In this document: positions 1 through 9,642 of the stretch, one piece after another
Layout: every line of letters begins with the position of its first letter
Position numbering within the stretch: position 1 is the first letter of the stretch
DNA from: Nostoc sp. CHAB 5834
Lineage (GTDB): Bacteria; Cyanobacteriota; Cyanobacteriia; Cyanobacteriales; Nostocaceae
Direction: 5' to 3'
Length of the DNA: 64,000 bases
NCBI GenBank assembly: GCA_020829485.1
Contig: JAIVFU010000017.1
Location: forward strand, 1-64,000
The notes under the pieces: generated by a model
Told to the model about the DNA's origin: nothing
The model's database searches: none
Seen by the model: the letters and a program-made list of their open reading frames with translations, nothing else
Position numbers and translations under genes: made by a program

Positions 1-748
1 CATCTTGTTGCTCACTAGTCATTTCAACCCGGATACTTGAGATACGTCCTTGCATGTCTGATTTTTATACTACCCTACAAAAAATATCCTCCTCTATTTC
101 CGACCCTTTTTTGCGGTGACGTGTACTTAGTGGGAAGGGGGTTAGGTTTTCGTGGACTTTTCCACATGACCTGAATTGTCAGGTGCGTGCCGTAGGCGAT
201 CGCCACGCAATACTGTTCGGTTAAGACAACCGTATGGGTTATCGGTCATCAGTCAACCGTCAACAGTCATCAGGTAAATGTACAATGTTATTTGCGTAAC
301 AGCTTATTTATCTGTTTTGTCCATTTAATTAACTGGCATCATGAGCTTAATTGCGATCGCCTCCTTTAGAGGATGTTTGAAAAGTTCTCTTGTCGGTATC
401 AAAAATTTTAGATGCCCCTAAATCCCCCGATAATTTGGGGGACTTTGATTCCGGTTCCCCCCCTTTTAAGGAGAGTTATAGGGGGGATCAAAAGTGCTTA
501 AAGTCACAGATCCTGTTGCCGGGGAAGAGCGTAGGCGCAGGCATCGCCAAGGAACCGGAATCTGGATCACTTGCCTGTGGAGCGATCGCAATAATTACAA
601 ATGTATCAAGAGCAATGCCTCTAGTTAACAGTTCTGTAACTCTAAATCAAATTCTTTTTATTGCTTTTATTTTATGATAAAAAATTGATTGTGACAAAAT
701 CTAGTTAATATTAATTAGCTCGACTAAAATTATCTTGTTAGAATTATA
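1..748. other. Gene-free stretch with dispersed repeats
   Basis: I see no convincing gene here. A 95-codon open frame at 390-677 is built mostly from dispersed repeat sequence (C-rich and G-rich pieces around 415-490) and has no family character. About 241-290 is an array of seven-base units of the TGACTGT/TCAGTCA kind that recurs inverted near 37,750-37,810. At 369-384 lies GAGGATGTTTGAAAAG, almost identical to an IS-end-like motif at 59,884. HIP1-type GCGATCGC sites occur at about 353 and 582. The last 80 bases are AT-rich and probably hold the promoter of the MscS gene, but no clear -35/-10 pair can be called. Confidence 0.6.
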
Positions 749-2383
749 ATGCGTTATTCTCATCGTTTGCGACTGCCATCAAAACATTTCAATATTTTCA
801 TTGCAGTACTAACTTTTCTTTTATTTATCTGGTTAACTCCTGTCGTTGCTCAAGCATTAACTAAAGCTCCGGTTATTTTGGATGGGCAAGAGCTTTTTAA
901 AATCAGCGATTCTGGCCGGTATAGCGCTCAAGAACGGACAAATTTAATCAACTCACAACTAAAAAATGCGATTCAAACTTCTGAATCTATTCAAGTTAAA
1001 ATTGAAAAACGCAACCAGCTACCTACTATTTTGCTAAATGACCGCTATTTGTTAACAGTTACAGAACAAGATAGTGTTCCAGGTAGCACAGTTGATGAGC
1101 AGGCAAGGATTTGGGGGCAGCAAATTGAAGAAGCGTTACAGCAAGCTCACTTAGAGCGAACTAAAACCTATCTCCAACATACAACTTTTATAGCAGTAGC
1201 AATTTTACTCATAACTGCCGGAATCACTTGGTTATTAGGATGGATTAAGCATCACTTTTTACGAGTAGCTTCACTTCGCTTAACTACTCCTAACAATGAG
1301 ATATCAAATTCGGAACTACTAAAATTATTGGAGTTATTTTTCAAATTAGTGTTGGCGAGTATGCGTATTGCACTTTGGATAAGTGCGATTCTTTATATCA
1401 CTAATCTCTTTCCTTTCACTCGTCAATGGAGCTACCAAATTTCAAATATCCTGATCACCAGTTTCACCTCACCTATTCTGACATTAGGCAAGAATCCTTA
1501 CTCTCTTACTGAATTAATAGTTTTAATTGGTTTGTTGTTCGGCTTAGTTATCTTTGCTGGAACTTTAACCAATTTTTTACGTTCTCGCATTCTATCTTTT
1601 ACTGGAATCAATCGTGGCGCTCAAGAAGCGATTGTAATACTTTTCAAATATGGTCTGATTTTTATTGGCACACTGGTACTGCTACAAATCTGGGGGCTTG
1701 ACATTAGCTCTTTGACAATCTTAGCAAGTGCTTTAAGCGTTGGAATTGGCTTTGGTTTACAGGATATTGCAAAGAATTTTGGCAGTGGTTTAGTACTAGT
1801 ATTTGAGCGTCCAATTCAGGTTGGAGATTTTGTGGAAGTTGGGGAATATACAGGTACTGTTGAGCGAATAGGTGGCAGAAGTACCGAAATTCGGACTCTT
1901 GACCACGTTTCAATTATTGTACCCAACTCTCGCTTTTTAGAAAAAGAAGTAATCAACTGGAGCCACAGCAACCCGATTTCTCGCCTTCATCTCCCCGTTG
2001 GCGTTGCTTATAGTTCAGATCCCAAAGTTGTGCAAGCTGCTCTGTTAGAAGCAGCCTCTAAGCATCCCAATGTATTACAGGCTCCTTCTCCTTTAGTATT
2101 ATTTAAAGAGTTTGGCGATAACAGCTTAAATTTTGAGTTATTAATATGGACTGCGGAACCTAATAAACAATTCTTGCTCAAAAGTGATTTATACTACAAT
2201 ATCTACGAATCATTACAGCAAAGACAAATTGAAATCCCCTTTCCTCAGTTAGATTTACATCTGCGTTCTGGCACGTTGGAATTTACGCCAGAAATGCAGT
2301 TAGCCTTAATACAAATGTTTGAACGATTGTCAAACCATCAACAACGCATAGATCCAATCAAGCCAAGTCAAAATCAAACGTAA
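749..2383 (+). CDS. MscS-family mechanosensitive channel
   Basis: A 544-residue small-conductance mechanosensitive channel homologue, expected to open under membrane tension and release osmolytes. Residues 1-36 form a signal or first membrane segment. A soluble, probably periplasmic stretch follows to about 145, then hydrophobic helices near 148-165, 200-220 and 250-275, and the conserved MscS core from about 295. The pore-lining TM3-like segment has the Gly/Ala pattern ALSVGIGFGLQDIAKNFGSG near 330-350, followed by the beta domain with FERPIQVGDFVEV. It is larger than E. coli MscS (286 residues) because of the N-terminal addition, as is common in cyanobacteria. It stands alone. The family call is firm; conductance and trigger are inferred. 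Confidence 0.93.
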   Translation: MRYSHRLRLPSKHFNIFIAVLTFLLFIWLTPVVAQALTKAPVILDGQELFKISDSGRYSAQERTNLINSQLKNAIQTSESIQVKIEKRNQLPTILLNDRYLLTVTEQDSVPGSTVDEQARIWGQQIEEALQQAHLERTKTYLQHTTFIAVAILLITAGITWLLGWIKHHFLRVASLRLTTPNNEISNSELLKLLELFFKLVLASMRIALWISAILYITNLFPFTRQWSYQISNILITSFTSPILTLGKNPYSLTELIVLIGLLFGLVIFAGTLTNFLRSRILSFTGINRGAQEAIVILFKYGLIFIGTLVLLQIWGLDISSLTILASALSVGIGFGLQDIAKNFGSGLVLVFERPIQVGDFVEVGEYTGTVERIGGRSTEIRTLDHVSIIVPNSRFLEKEVINWSHSNPISRLHLPVGVAYSSDPKVVQAALLEAASKHPNVLQAPSPLVLFKEFGDNSLNFELLIWTAEPNKQFLLKSDLYYNIYESLQQRQIEIPFPQLDLHLRSGTLEFTPEMQLALIQMFERLSNHQQRIDPIKPSQNQT

Positions 2384-2651
2384 ATTCGGATGCTTGGCTT
2401 GCTCTAAGAAAGTTGTTTGTGTAATAATTATTAATTACTTAAAAAATTCGAGCGACTTTAATTAGTATTTCAAAAATCACCAAAAGACCTGAGTTTGAGG
2501 TCAGATGCTGAGGCAGAAAAGAAAGTAGGGTTTAGGCTACAAGTAGTTGCGATCGCTTAACTCCGATGAAAGCATCTAAAGTTTGCAGAAACATCAGTTT
2601 TTTGCAGGATGGGCAGTAGTAGTAAAGTGAATTTTAAAGGAATATTTATGT

Positions 2652-3854
2652 ATGTCACAGTTGGAGCAAGCAGTGCCAGACACCTTTGTAACTAAAGGCT
2701 TAGAAACTCTCCCCAATAATATATTTGACCAGGTTGATGTTTTGGCTAAAGACTTTGCTACCCGTGCAGGGGCACACGACAAAGACGCTTCCTTTCCCTT
2801 CGAGAATTTTACAGCTTTGCACGAAGCAGGATTACTCAGCCTCACTATTCCCCGTGAATTAGGTGGACAGGGTTTAGAGCTAGCAACTATCTGCCGAGTG
2901 ATTGAAGGGATAGCGCGTGGCGATGCTTCGACAGCGCTAGTACTAACAATGCACTATCTCCAACATGCCCATGCAGCCCGTAGCCGTCGTTGGCATCCAG
3001 AAGTATATAAACGGCTGTGTCGTGAATCGATTGAAGGTATTGCCCTGCTCAATGCTGCCCGTGTCGAACCTGAGTTAGGAACGCCAGCTAGAGGCGGATT
3101 GCCTGCCACAATTGCCGAGCGAACACCAGAGGGTTGGCGTTTAACAGGCCACAAGCAATACACCACGGGTAGTCCCATCCTCAGTTACTTTATTGTTTGG
3201 GCACGGACAACTGAGGATGAACCACAAGTTGGCAGTTTTTTGGTTCCGCGCTATCTGCCCGGTTTGCAAATTGTCGAAACCTGGGATCACTTGGGGATGA
3301 GAGCTACAGGCAGCCACGATCTCATTTTGGAGAATGTATTAATCCCCAGAGAGTATGCTTTGAATATTAGCCCCATATCAACCGCGCCATCCTTTGATCC
3401 TCTGATTTCCACTTGGGGCAGTTTGACACTGAGTGCTTTATATCTAGGTGTTGCTACTAGTGCGCGAGACTGGCTGGTAAAATATCTTTGGGAGCGATCG
3501 CCTTCTAATCTCCAAGAGCCACTGGCAACTCTGCCACGCTTCCAAACTGCTGTGGGTGAGATAGAAGCACTGCTGTTTGCTAACAATAGATTGATTTATA
3601 GCTTGGCTCAAGATATTGATCGGGGCGAGTATGAGCCTAACGTAGGATTACAGGCACAAGCTGTTAAATATCTCACCACTACTAACTCGATTCGTGCTGT
3701 AGAGATTGCCTTAGAACTAACTGGTAATCCTGGTCTGTTAAAAAAGAATCCTTTAGAGCGACACTACCGCGATGTTCTGTGCAGCCGTATCCATACACCG
3801 CAGAATGATGTTATTTGCCAGTCTTTAGGAAAGGGTGTATTGGAAGTAAAGTGA
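2652..3854 (+). CDS. Acyl-CoA dehydrogenase-family flavoprotein
   Basis: A 400-residue protein with the acyl-CoA dehydrogenase fold. It has an N-terminal helical domain (about 20-130, including GLLSLTIPRELGGQG), a middle beta domain (about 135-245, with GHKQYTTGSPILSYFIVWA) and a C-terminal helical domain. The C-terminal RHYRDVLCSRIHTPQNDV resembles the flavin-monooxygenase branch (SfnB/DszC type) rather than classical beta-oxidation enzymes, so it may be an FMNH2-dependent monooxygenase. The substrate cannot be told. I start at 2652 because AAAGGA lies about ten bases upstream; an ATG four bases earlier is in another frame. No fatty-acid degradation genes are adjacent. Confidence 0.85.
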   Translation: MSQLEQAVPDTFVTKGLETLPNNIFDQVDVLAKDFATRAGAHDKDASFPFENFTALHEAGLLSLTIPRELGGQGLELATICRVIEGIARGDASTALVLTMHYLQHAHAARSRRWHPEVYKRLCRESIEGIALLNAARVEPELGTPARGGLPATIAERTPEGWRLTGHKQYTTGSPILSYFIVWARTTEDEPQVGSFLVPRYLPGLQIVETWDHLGMRATGSHDLILENVLIPREYALNISPISTAPSFDPLISTWGSLTLSALYLGVATSARDWLVKYLWERSPSNLQEPLATLPRFQTAVGEIEALLFANNRLIYSLAQDIDRGEYEPNVGLQAQAVKYLTTTNSIRAVEIALELTGNPGLLKKNPLERHYRDVLCSRIHTPQNDVICQSLGKGVLEVK

Positions 3855-3912
3855 GTGGGGAGTGGGGAGTGGGGAGTGGGGAGTGGGGAGCAGGGGGCAG
3901 GGGGCAGGGAGA
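3854..3912. repeat. Heptamer (GGGGAGT) STRR array
   Basis: About five tandem copies of the seven-base unit GGGGAGT, then degenerate units GGGGGCA, begin directly at the stop codon of the acyl-CoA dehydrogenase-like gene. This is the short tandemly repeated repetitive sequence class known from heterocystous cyanobacteria. Confidence 0.9.
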
Positions 3913-3992
3913 GAAAGAATAACTAATGACAAATGACCAATATTGGCCAATATATACTAAAATCAATGACTTGAGTCACAAAGAGAGCAATC

Positions 3993-5453
3993 ATGGCATC
4001 CATCCGCGAGTTGCACCAACAGCTGGTTAAGAAAGAACGTTCTGCCGTTGAAATTACCCAAGAAGCTTTAGAGCGCATTCAAGCGTTAGAGCCGAAATTG
4101 CACAGCTTTTTATGTGTTACCGCAGAACGGGCATTAGAGCAGGCAGGTGCTGTGGATGCAAAAATTGCTGCGGGAGAAGAAATTGGGCTGCTAGCAGGCA
4201 TTCCTGTTGGAATTAAGGACAATTTATGTACTAAGGGAATTCCTACCACCTGCGCCTCCCGAATTTTGGAAAATTTCGTGCCGCCTTATGAATCAACAGC
4301 TACGCAAAAACTGGCAGATGCTGGTGCGGTAATGGTAGGCAAAACCAACTTGGATGAGTTTGCGATGGGTAGTTCCACAGAAAACTCTGCCTACCAAGTT
4401 ACGGCTAACCCTTGGGATTTGTCACGAGTTCCAGGTGGTTCTTCTGGGGGTTCTGCGGCGGCGGTAGCGGCTCAAGAATGTGTAGTTGCTCTCGGTTCTG
4501 ATACTGGCGGTTCGATTCGGCAACCTGCATCTTTTTGTGGTGTTGTAGGAATGAAACCGACTTATGGTCTGGTTTCTCGTTATGGTTTGGTGGCTTACGC
4601 TTCGTCTTTGGATCAAATTGGGCCATTTGGAAACACAGTAGAAGATGCTGCGATATTATTAAGTGCGATCGCAGGTCACGATCCCAAAGACTCTACCAGT
4701 CTAAAAGTTGCCATTCCCAACTATGCCGCCAGCTTAAAACCAGACTTCAAACCCAGAGGTCAGCTAAGAATTGGGATCATCAAAGAAACTTTTGGTCAAG
4801 GTTTAGACTCTGTAGTGGAACAAGCTGTTACCAAAGCAGTAGATCAACTACAAAGTTTGGGAGCGGAAATTCATATAATTTCCTGTCCCACCTTTCGCTA
4901 TGGCTTACCCACCTACTACATCATCGCCCCATCAGAAGCGTCAGCAAACCTGGCTCGTTACGATGGCGTTAAATATGGTTATCGCGCCCCTGATGCCGAT
5001 AATCTGCTATCGATGTACATTCGTACCCGTGCCACTGGTTTTGGTACAGAAGTCAAACGCCGAATTATGATTGGTACTTACGCACTTTCGGCTGGTTATT
5101 ATGATGCTTACTACCTGAAAGCGCAAAAAGTCCGCACCCTGATTAAGCGAGATTTTGAAAAGGCTTTTGGCTTAGTTGATGTGTTAGTTTGTCCCACATC
5201 CCCTACTACAGCATTCAAAGCAGGGGAAAAAACTACCGACCCCTTGAGCATGTATTTAACTGACTTGATGACTATTCCTGTGAATCTTGCTGGTTTACCT
5301 AGTTTAAGTTTGCCATGTGGTTTTGATGATCAGGGGCTACCGATAGGATTACAGCTAATTGGCAATGTCCTGCGAGAAGACCTACTGTTTCAAGTAGCTT
5401 ACGCTTATGAGCAATCCACTACTTGGCATCTGCGTAAACCACAAATATCTTGA
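3993..5453 (+). CDS. gatA: Asp-tRNA(Asn)/Glu-tRNA(Gln) amidotransferase subunit A
   Basis: The glutaminase subunit of the GatCAB amidotransferase, which releases ammonia from glutamine and passes it to GatB to convert Glu-tRNA(Gln) to Gln-tRNA(Gln). Its 486 residues match full family length. The amidase-signature catalytic set is intact: Lys75 in GIPVGIKDN, Ser150 in [10 protein letters not shown] and Ser174 in [12 protein letters not shown]. Substrate-loop and C-terminal regions ([21 protein letters not shown]) are also typical. gatB and gatC are not in the window, which is usual in cyanobacteria where the subunits are dispersed. It is monocistronic, converging on the RodZ-like gene. Confidence 0.97.
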   Translation: MASIRELHQQLVKKERSAVEITQEALERIQALEPKLHSFLCVTAERALEQAGAVDAKIAAGEEIGLLAGIPVGIKDNLCTKGIPTTCASRILENFVPPYESTATQKLADAGAVMVGKTNLDEFAMGSSTENSAYQVTANPWDLSRVPGGSSGGSAAAVAAQECVVALGSDTGGSIRQPASFCGVVGMKPTYGLVSRYGLVAYASSLDQIGPFGNTVEDAAILLSAIAGHDPKDSTSLKVAIPNYAASLKPDFKPRGQLRIGIIKETFGQGLDSVVEQAVTKAVDQLQSLGAEIHIISCPTFRYGLPTYYIIAPSEASANLARYDGVKYGYRAPDADNLLSMYIRTRATGFGTEVKRRIMIGTYALSAGYYDAYYLKAQKVRTLIKRDFEKAFGLVDVLVCPTSPTTAFKAGEKTTDPLSMYLTDLMTIPVNLAGLPSLSLPCGFDDQGLPIGLQLIGNVLREDLLFQVAYAYEQSTTWHLRKPQIS

Positions 5454-5560
5454 AAATGGCAATTGGGCATTGGGCAAAACAGTTAGGAGTTAGGAGTTAA
5501 GAATTAGAAGTTAGTAGTTATTCTCCCTCATCTCCCCCTGCTTCCCCTGCTCCCCACTTT

Positions 5561-5588
5561 GTAGAGACGCGATTAATCGCGTCTCTAC
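5561..5588. repeat. Perfect 28-bp palindrome (GTAGAGACGCGAT family)
   Basis: The sequence from 5561 to 5588 equals its own reverse complement; each arm begins GTAGAGACGCGATT. It sits between the convergent gatA and RodZ-like genes and could end transcription from either side. The same repeat is found twice in frame inside smc (61,465 and 62,993) and in degraded form near 6,574-6,736 and 14,696-14,770. Confidence 0.9.
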
Positions 5589-5592
5589 CCAC

Positions 5593-6051
5593 TCACTGAT
5601 TACTGACCATTGACTGTTGACTATTGACTTTTGGAGTCAGGGATTCAGATGTTATTTGTGGTGGATTAAGTGTATATAAAAGACCAACAGATGCAGCTAC
5701 TAATAATAGAATGTAGGTGACAACAAGGGGTATGTATGTATTTGATTTGTTGCCTGAATTATTATGATCATTCCTGGAGTCTTGGCAGACTACATTGCTT
5801 ATAAGAGTATGTGATAAAGCATTTCCATCCAGTCCTAAAGCATCTCCATAGCGACGGATGAATCCTTGAACAAAAATAGGTTCAGGCAATTCTTCAAATC
5901 GTTCTTCTTCTAAAGCTTGCAAAACACCTGCTCTAATGAGTGTTCTTGCAGCTATTTCTTCTATGCATATAGATTTTTGTTGTCTTACTTGTCGCAAGTG
6001 TGTAGTTATTTCCTTTAGCTGCTCTACTTGAGCTTGATTTAAGAGCGTCAC
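5593..6051 (-). CDS. RodZ-like HTH transmembrane protein
   Basis: A 152-residue protein with a RodZ-type helix-turn-helix (HTH_25) at about 10-80, including GVLQALEEERFEELPEPIFV and FIRRYGDALGLD. A poorly conserved linker and one membrane helix near 118-137 (TYIPLVVTYILLLVAASVG) follow. RodZ links MreB to the membrane for cell-shape control. The usual periplasmic beta domain is missing: only about 20 residues follow the membrane helix. It is therefore a short RodZ-like protein whose role is uncertain. ATG at 6051 begins directly at the conserved domain. Confidence 0.8.
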   Translation of the reverse strand: MTLLNQAQVEQLKEITTHLRQVRQQKSICIEEIAARTLIRAGVLQALEEERFEELPEPIFVQGFIRRYGDALGLDGNALSHTLISNVVCQDSRNDHNNSGNKSNTYIPLVVTYILLLVAASVGLLYTLNPPQITSESLTPKVNSQQSMVSNQ

Positions 6052-6329
6052 TGTCTTCTCCTGTATGGGCTAATTCTACTATTCATATAGTCAGAAGCCT
6101 TAAATACGCATACGTATTTTTACTGGATAATTGATTTTTAGGATAAATTTTTTAAGAATGGTTGAAATCTAGATTGGAAAATGCTAATGCTGCTTATACT
6201 AAGTAAATATATTGTTAATATAAACACTTTGTATCCATTAAAAAGTTAGGGCATGAAAGTTACTAAACTGCAATTAATAATATAAGTATTTTTCCAACTG
6301 TTACTCTGGACTGGGATAATTGCAGAAAC

Positions 6330-6573
6330 ATGTTTTGGATGTTTCCTGTGGATTTAATCTTGACACAGCGCTTTGATTCCATTAAAAAATTACCAAAGCT
6401 AAAAATGCCAGTTTTATTTATTCGTGGCGCTGCTGATTCAAAAATCTTCATCAAAATTCTATTCCGATGTGGTGCAGGTTGCTCGTAGTGGCAATATGGA
6501 GCGGATAAATCGGGTACGTGAGCTTCTAGAGCAAGTTAAACGGGAAATTTACGCGATTATTGTGGAAAAATAA
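6330..6573 (+). pseudogene. Alpha/beta-hydrolase remnant joined to another fragment
   Basis: Reading from 6330, one frame gives FPVDLILTQRFDSIKKLPK followed by MPVLFIRGAADSKI. This is the strand 6 region of an alpha/beta hydrolase, just before the catalytic Asp (hydrolase-like PVLFIHGxxD). The frame stops at 6488. The overlapping +1 frame continues to TAA at 6571-6573 with a helical stretch (YSDVVQVARSGNMERINRVR, then ELLEQVKREIYAIIVEK) that reads like the C-terminus of a different, unrecognised protein. Neither piece has a start or the rest of its domain. I infer a decayed fusion left by deletion. Confidence 0.55.
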
Positions 6574-6736
6574 GTAGAGACGGGTTAGCAAATTCGCGTC
6601 TGGGGTTGCATATTTGCGGGATGATTTTACTATTTTTGTGGGATGGGCATCTTGCCCGTCTCTTGTATTTCCGGGCGGGCAGGATGCCCACCCCACAAGA
6701 ATCATCCCTTAATTCAGCAACGCCTCGCGTCTCTAC
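6574..6736. repeat. Nested inverted repeats
   Basis: The outer ends are GTAGAGACG at 6574 and CGCGTCTCTAC near 6726-6736, in inverted orientation. Inside is a second palindromic repeat at about 6637-6702 (TGTGGGATGGGCATCTTGCC against GGCAGGATGCCCACCCCACA). The inner family recurs at 41,027-41,050, where it truncates brnT. Confidence 0.75.
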
Positions 6737-6760
6737 TCTCGATGTTCTAAGATTTTGCGC

Positions 6761-7447
6761 TTACAAGTTAGAAGCGATCGCACTCAAATCTGGTTCAATG
6801 AGTGAGTTGAGCAATGTCCACAACTGCAAATCAGTAAAATCTGGAATTGCCATAAATGCGCCGACTTCCTGCAAAAATTGGGGATCGTGGGTGGAGGCGA
6901 TGCCAATAGTGCGGATATCTGCGCTCACTGCCGAACGAATACCAGAGGGAGAGTCTTCTAAAGCGATCGCTTCCTCTGCTGTAATCCCCAACTTATTCAG
7001 GGCGACTTGGTAGGGTGCAGGGTCAGGTTTACCTGCAATACAATCATCTGCTAAAACAACTATATGAAAGGCTTCTTTTATTCCCAAAACCTCTAGCATA
7101 AATTCTGCATTTAATCTAGGGGCATTAGTTACTAATGCCCGCTTTAACTGATGTGTCTCTGTCCATGCTAGTAGTTCAGAAAATCCACTCAACGGTTTTA
7201 GATGCGGGGCGAGTTTGCGGAAAAGCGCCTCTTTTTCATCTGCAAATTTTTGCCCTTCTGCTGTTGATAATTGTGGCAGAATATCCTTAACAATTTCTGG
7301 ATTTAGTCGCCCACTAATTCGGGATTTATAAAATGTTTCGTCAATTTCTATACTGTAATTTAACAGCATTTCCCCCCAAGCTTGGTAATGTATGGGGTCA
7401 GTGTTGACAATAGTGCCGTCTAGGTCAAATAGAATTGCAGCCAGCAT
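6761..7447 (-). CDS. HAD-family phosphatase/phosphomutase, beta-PGM-like
   Basis: A 228-residue haloacid-dehalogenase hydrolase of the beta-phosphoglucomutase/sugar phosphatase subgroup. Motif I is FDLDGTIVNTD, with nucleophile Asp8 and acid/base Asp10. An alpha-helical cap (about 15-85) follows. Motif II is LVTNA, the motif III Lys lies in GKPDP, and motif IV is LEDSPSGIRSA. These proteins dephosphorylate or isomerise small phosphorylated metabolites; the substrate cannot be read from sequence. It is single-gene, divergent from nagB with a 315-base gap. Confidence 0.9.
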   Translation of the reverse strand: MLAAILFDLDGTIVNTDPIHYQAWGEMLLNYSIEIDETFYKSRISGRLNPEIVKDILPQLSTAEGQKFADEKEALFRKLAPHLKPLSGFSELLAWTETHQLKRALVTNAPRLNAEFMLEVLGIKEAFHIVVLADDCIAGKPDPAPYQVALNKLGITAEEAIALEDSPSGIRSAVSADIRTIGIASTHDPQFLQEVGAFMAIPDFTDLQLWTLLNSLIEPDLSAIASNL

Positions 7448-7762
7448 GATTTTTGGGTAAAATGTAAATAATTGTTAACTTAATTTAAATAGTTTACATT
7501 GTTTTTTGTTCTTATTACGAATTACGCGGTGAAAACTTGAAACCTTGATCTCTCCTTTCCCCTCTTAAAAAGAGGGGAGAACTAAAAGACCCCTTTTTAA
7601 GGAGGTTGGGGGATTTCTTATCCTTAGTGATTGTTTCTTCGTCAATACAGGGCAAAAAGTTGCGCTAAATCCTAAAATCTATACCTGATAGAACATATAA
7701 GGGCAGACAGGTAGAACCTCTAAACAAACTGCCGTATAATTGATAACCTTCAATGTAAGCAA
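7448..7762. other. Intergenic region with C-rich repeats
   Basis: This is the divergent region between the HAD gene (minus) and nagB (plus). It holds a short hairpin (CCCCTCTT 7559-7566 with AAGAGGGG 7570-7577) and the dispersed CCCCTTTTTAAGGAGGTTGG repeat. No gene is seen. Both promoters must lie here, but I cannot assign them. Confidence 0.6.
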
Positions 7763-8536
7763 ATGCTAGCCGCTACAAACTTTTTTCGCGTTGATGATTT
7801 ACTAGTGCAGATTTACAACTCTGAGGTCGAAATGGCCCAGAATGTTGCCGAAATCGCGCAAAAGCATTTACAGCAAGTTCTCAAGCAACAAAATATAGCT
7901 GCTGTATTGTTAGCAACAGGTAACTCTCAACTCAAATTTCTCGATGCTTTGATTGGATTGGGTGGTGTAGATTGGTCACGGATTATTCTATTCCATCTAG
8001 ATGAATATTTGGGAATTACGGCTGACCATTCTGCGAGTTTCCGGCGCTATATGCGAGAACGTGTAGAGAAGCGGGTTGTTTCTAAGCAATTTCACTATAT
8101 AGAAGGTGATACATTGCAACCAGTGGCAGAGTGCGATCGCTACACTAAACTACTCCTTGCACAACCAATTGACTTATGCTGTCTTGGTGTTGGCGAAAAT
8201 GGACATTTGGCTTTTAACGATCCAACAGTAGCAAATTTCCAAGATCCTTACAGCGTGAAATTAGTGAAACTGGATACAGTGAACCGTCAGCAACAAGTAA
8301 GCACAGGTCAGTTTCCGAATCTAGAAACTGTCCCACAATATGCTTTTACTGTCACCATCCCGACGATTTGTTCAGCTAAAAAAATTATCTGTCTAGCTCC
8401 AGAAACACGTAAAGCAAACGTGGTAAAACAGATGTTGCAAGGAGCTATAAGTACAGACTGTCCTGCTTCTATTCTTCGTCGCCAATCCCAAGCGACGTTA
8501 TTTTTGGATGTCAATTCTGCTAGTTTGCTGTCGTGA
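7763..8536 (+). CDS. nagB: Glucosamine-6-phosphate deaminase
   Basis: A 257-residue member of the glucosamine-6-phosphate isomerase/6-phosphogluconolactonase family. It converts glucosamine 6-phosphate to fructose 6-phosphate and ammonia, letting amino sugars enter glycolysis. Motifs are LLATGNSQLKFLDAL (phosphate loop), FHLDEYLG (catalytic Asp) and CLGVGENGHLAFNDP, the NagB-type active-site loop. The C-terminal lid of the hexameric E. coli enzyme is largely missing, as in short bacterial NagBs. 6-Phosphogluconolactonase is less likely because the loop reads GENGHLAFNDP. No nagA is adjacent. Confidence 0.85.
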   Translation: MLAATNFFRVDDLLVQIYNSEVEMAQNVAEIAQKHLQQVLKQQNIAAVLLATGNSQLKFLDALIGLGGVDWSRIILFHLDEYLGITADHSASFRRYMRERVEKRVVSKQFHYIEGDTLQPVAECDRYTKLLLAQPIDLCCLGVGENGHLAFNDPTVANFQDPYSVKLVKLDTVNRQQQVSTGQFPNLETVPQYAFTVTIPTICSAKKIICLAPETRKANVVKQMLQGAISTDCPASILRRQSQATLFLDVNSASLLS

Positions 8537-8715
8537 AAAACGAAAACTGCTAGCATACTTGTGCAATATAGATTTTGGCAGTTTTTGACCCCTCTTTCCA
8601 ATACTGCTCGGTTGATCAAGCGGACATAATATCACCCACTCAAACTCGAATTTATACTGAATTCTGACTGGAGGCGGAGCGTCTCCGGCTCCGCTCCTAA
8701 ATTCTAAATCCTTCT

Positions 8716-9642
8716 TCACAAAAGTTCCCAACCGGTTCCTTTGTAGCCGTATTGAAAAATTTCTGGATGCAAAATTTCTGCCAAAATTTCTAGAGAATCT
8801 ACCAGTCGTGGCCCTGGACGATTGAAGTAAGAATTGCCATCAGTGATGTATACCCTGCCAGCTTTGGTAGCGTGCAGTTTTTCCCAGTCTGAATGTTGAG
8901 TTAATAACTTGGCTTCTTGGCGAGTGCGATTTAAATCAAAGCCACAAGGCATAAAAACAATTACATCAGGATCGGTTGTTAATAGTGTTTCCCACGGCAA
9001 AATAGGAGAAGGCTGACCTGTAGTACAAAATAGAGACTGTCCTCCTGCTAAGTTAACTAATTCAGGAATCCAATTGGCGGCTACTATCAAAGGATCAGTC
9101 CACTCGATACAGGCGACAGTGGGCTGTTCATTTAACGAAAGTCCCTGGATTTTTTGCTGACAAATTTTGACGCGAGCTTCTAAATTTTCTAGAAATTTAA
9201 CCGAGTCTACGCCAAAGATGTTACCGACTCGCCCAATGTCAGCCCAAATATCCTGGAGAAGATTGGGTTGTAAAGAAATAATCTGCGGTTTACTGTCAAT
9301 AAGTGTAGCAACTGCCTTTTCAACATCGTGTAAGCTGACAGCACAAACATCACACTGATCTTGAGTGAGAATGTGGGTAGGCTGCAATTTCTCTAAAACA
9401 TCTGTTTTTATTTGGTAAATACTAAGAGCAGATTGCAATAAATTGCTCACTTGATCGTGAATTTGGCTGCTAGAGGCATTGGAGTTTAAGCGTGCTTCGG
9501 TACAAATAGGGCGATTGAGGATTTCTGGAGGGTAATCGCATTCGTGCGATCGCCCCACAATAGCATCAACCAAGCCTAGTGTCGCTAATATCTCTGTCCC
9601 ACTGGGAATCAGGGAAACAATTCTCACATTACTATCCGTCAT
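8716..9642 (-). CDS. BtuF-like cobalamin-binding protein
   Basis: A 308-residue periplasmic-binding-protein fold of the BtuF/TroA helical-backbone class. It begins RIVSLIPSGTEILATLG, the usual start of the mature fold, and contains GRSHECDYP, the DQCDVCAV segment and a late NRPGPRLVDSLEILAEILHP. No signal peptide or lipobox precedes the fold, so as written it would stay in the cytoplasm. It may be a B12-related binding protein not tied to a transporter. No btuCD and no cobalamin riboswitch are seen nearby. The family call is good; the ligand is inferred. Confidence 0.8.
   Translation of the reverse strand: MTDSNVRIVSLIPSGTEILATLGLVDAIVGRSHECDYPPEILNRPICTEARLNSNASSSQIHDQVSNLLQSALSIYQIKTDVLEKLQPTHILTQDQCDVCAVSLHDVEKAVATLIDSKPQIISLQPNLLQDIWADIGRVGNIFGVDSVKFLENLEARVKICQQKIQGLSLNEQPTVACIEWTDPLIVAANWIPELVNLAGGQSLFCTTGQPSPILPWETLLTTDPDVIVFMPCGFDLNRTRQEAKLLTQHSDWEKLHATKAGRVYITDGNSYFNRPGPRLVDSLEILAEILHPEIFQYGYKGTGWELL

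Noticed and set aside
390..677. 95-codon open frame upstream of the MscS gene
   Set aside because: It is composed of dispersed C-rich and G-rich repeat sequence, with no domain, no ribosome site and no membrane or signal pattern.
3854..3912. Tandem array as a possible CRISPR
   Set aside because: Seven-base units without spacers are STRR heptamers. No CRISPR array or cas gene was seen anywhere in the window.
6606..7013. Plus-strand 135-codon frame
   Set aside because: It runs through an intergenic repeat and then antisense to the HAD gene.
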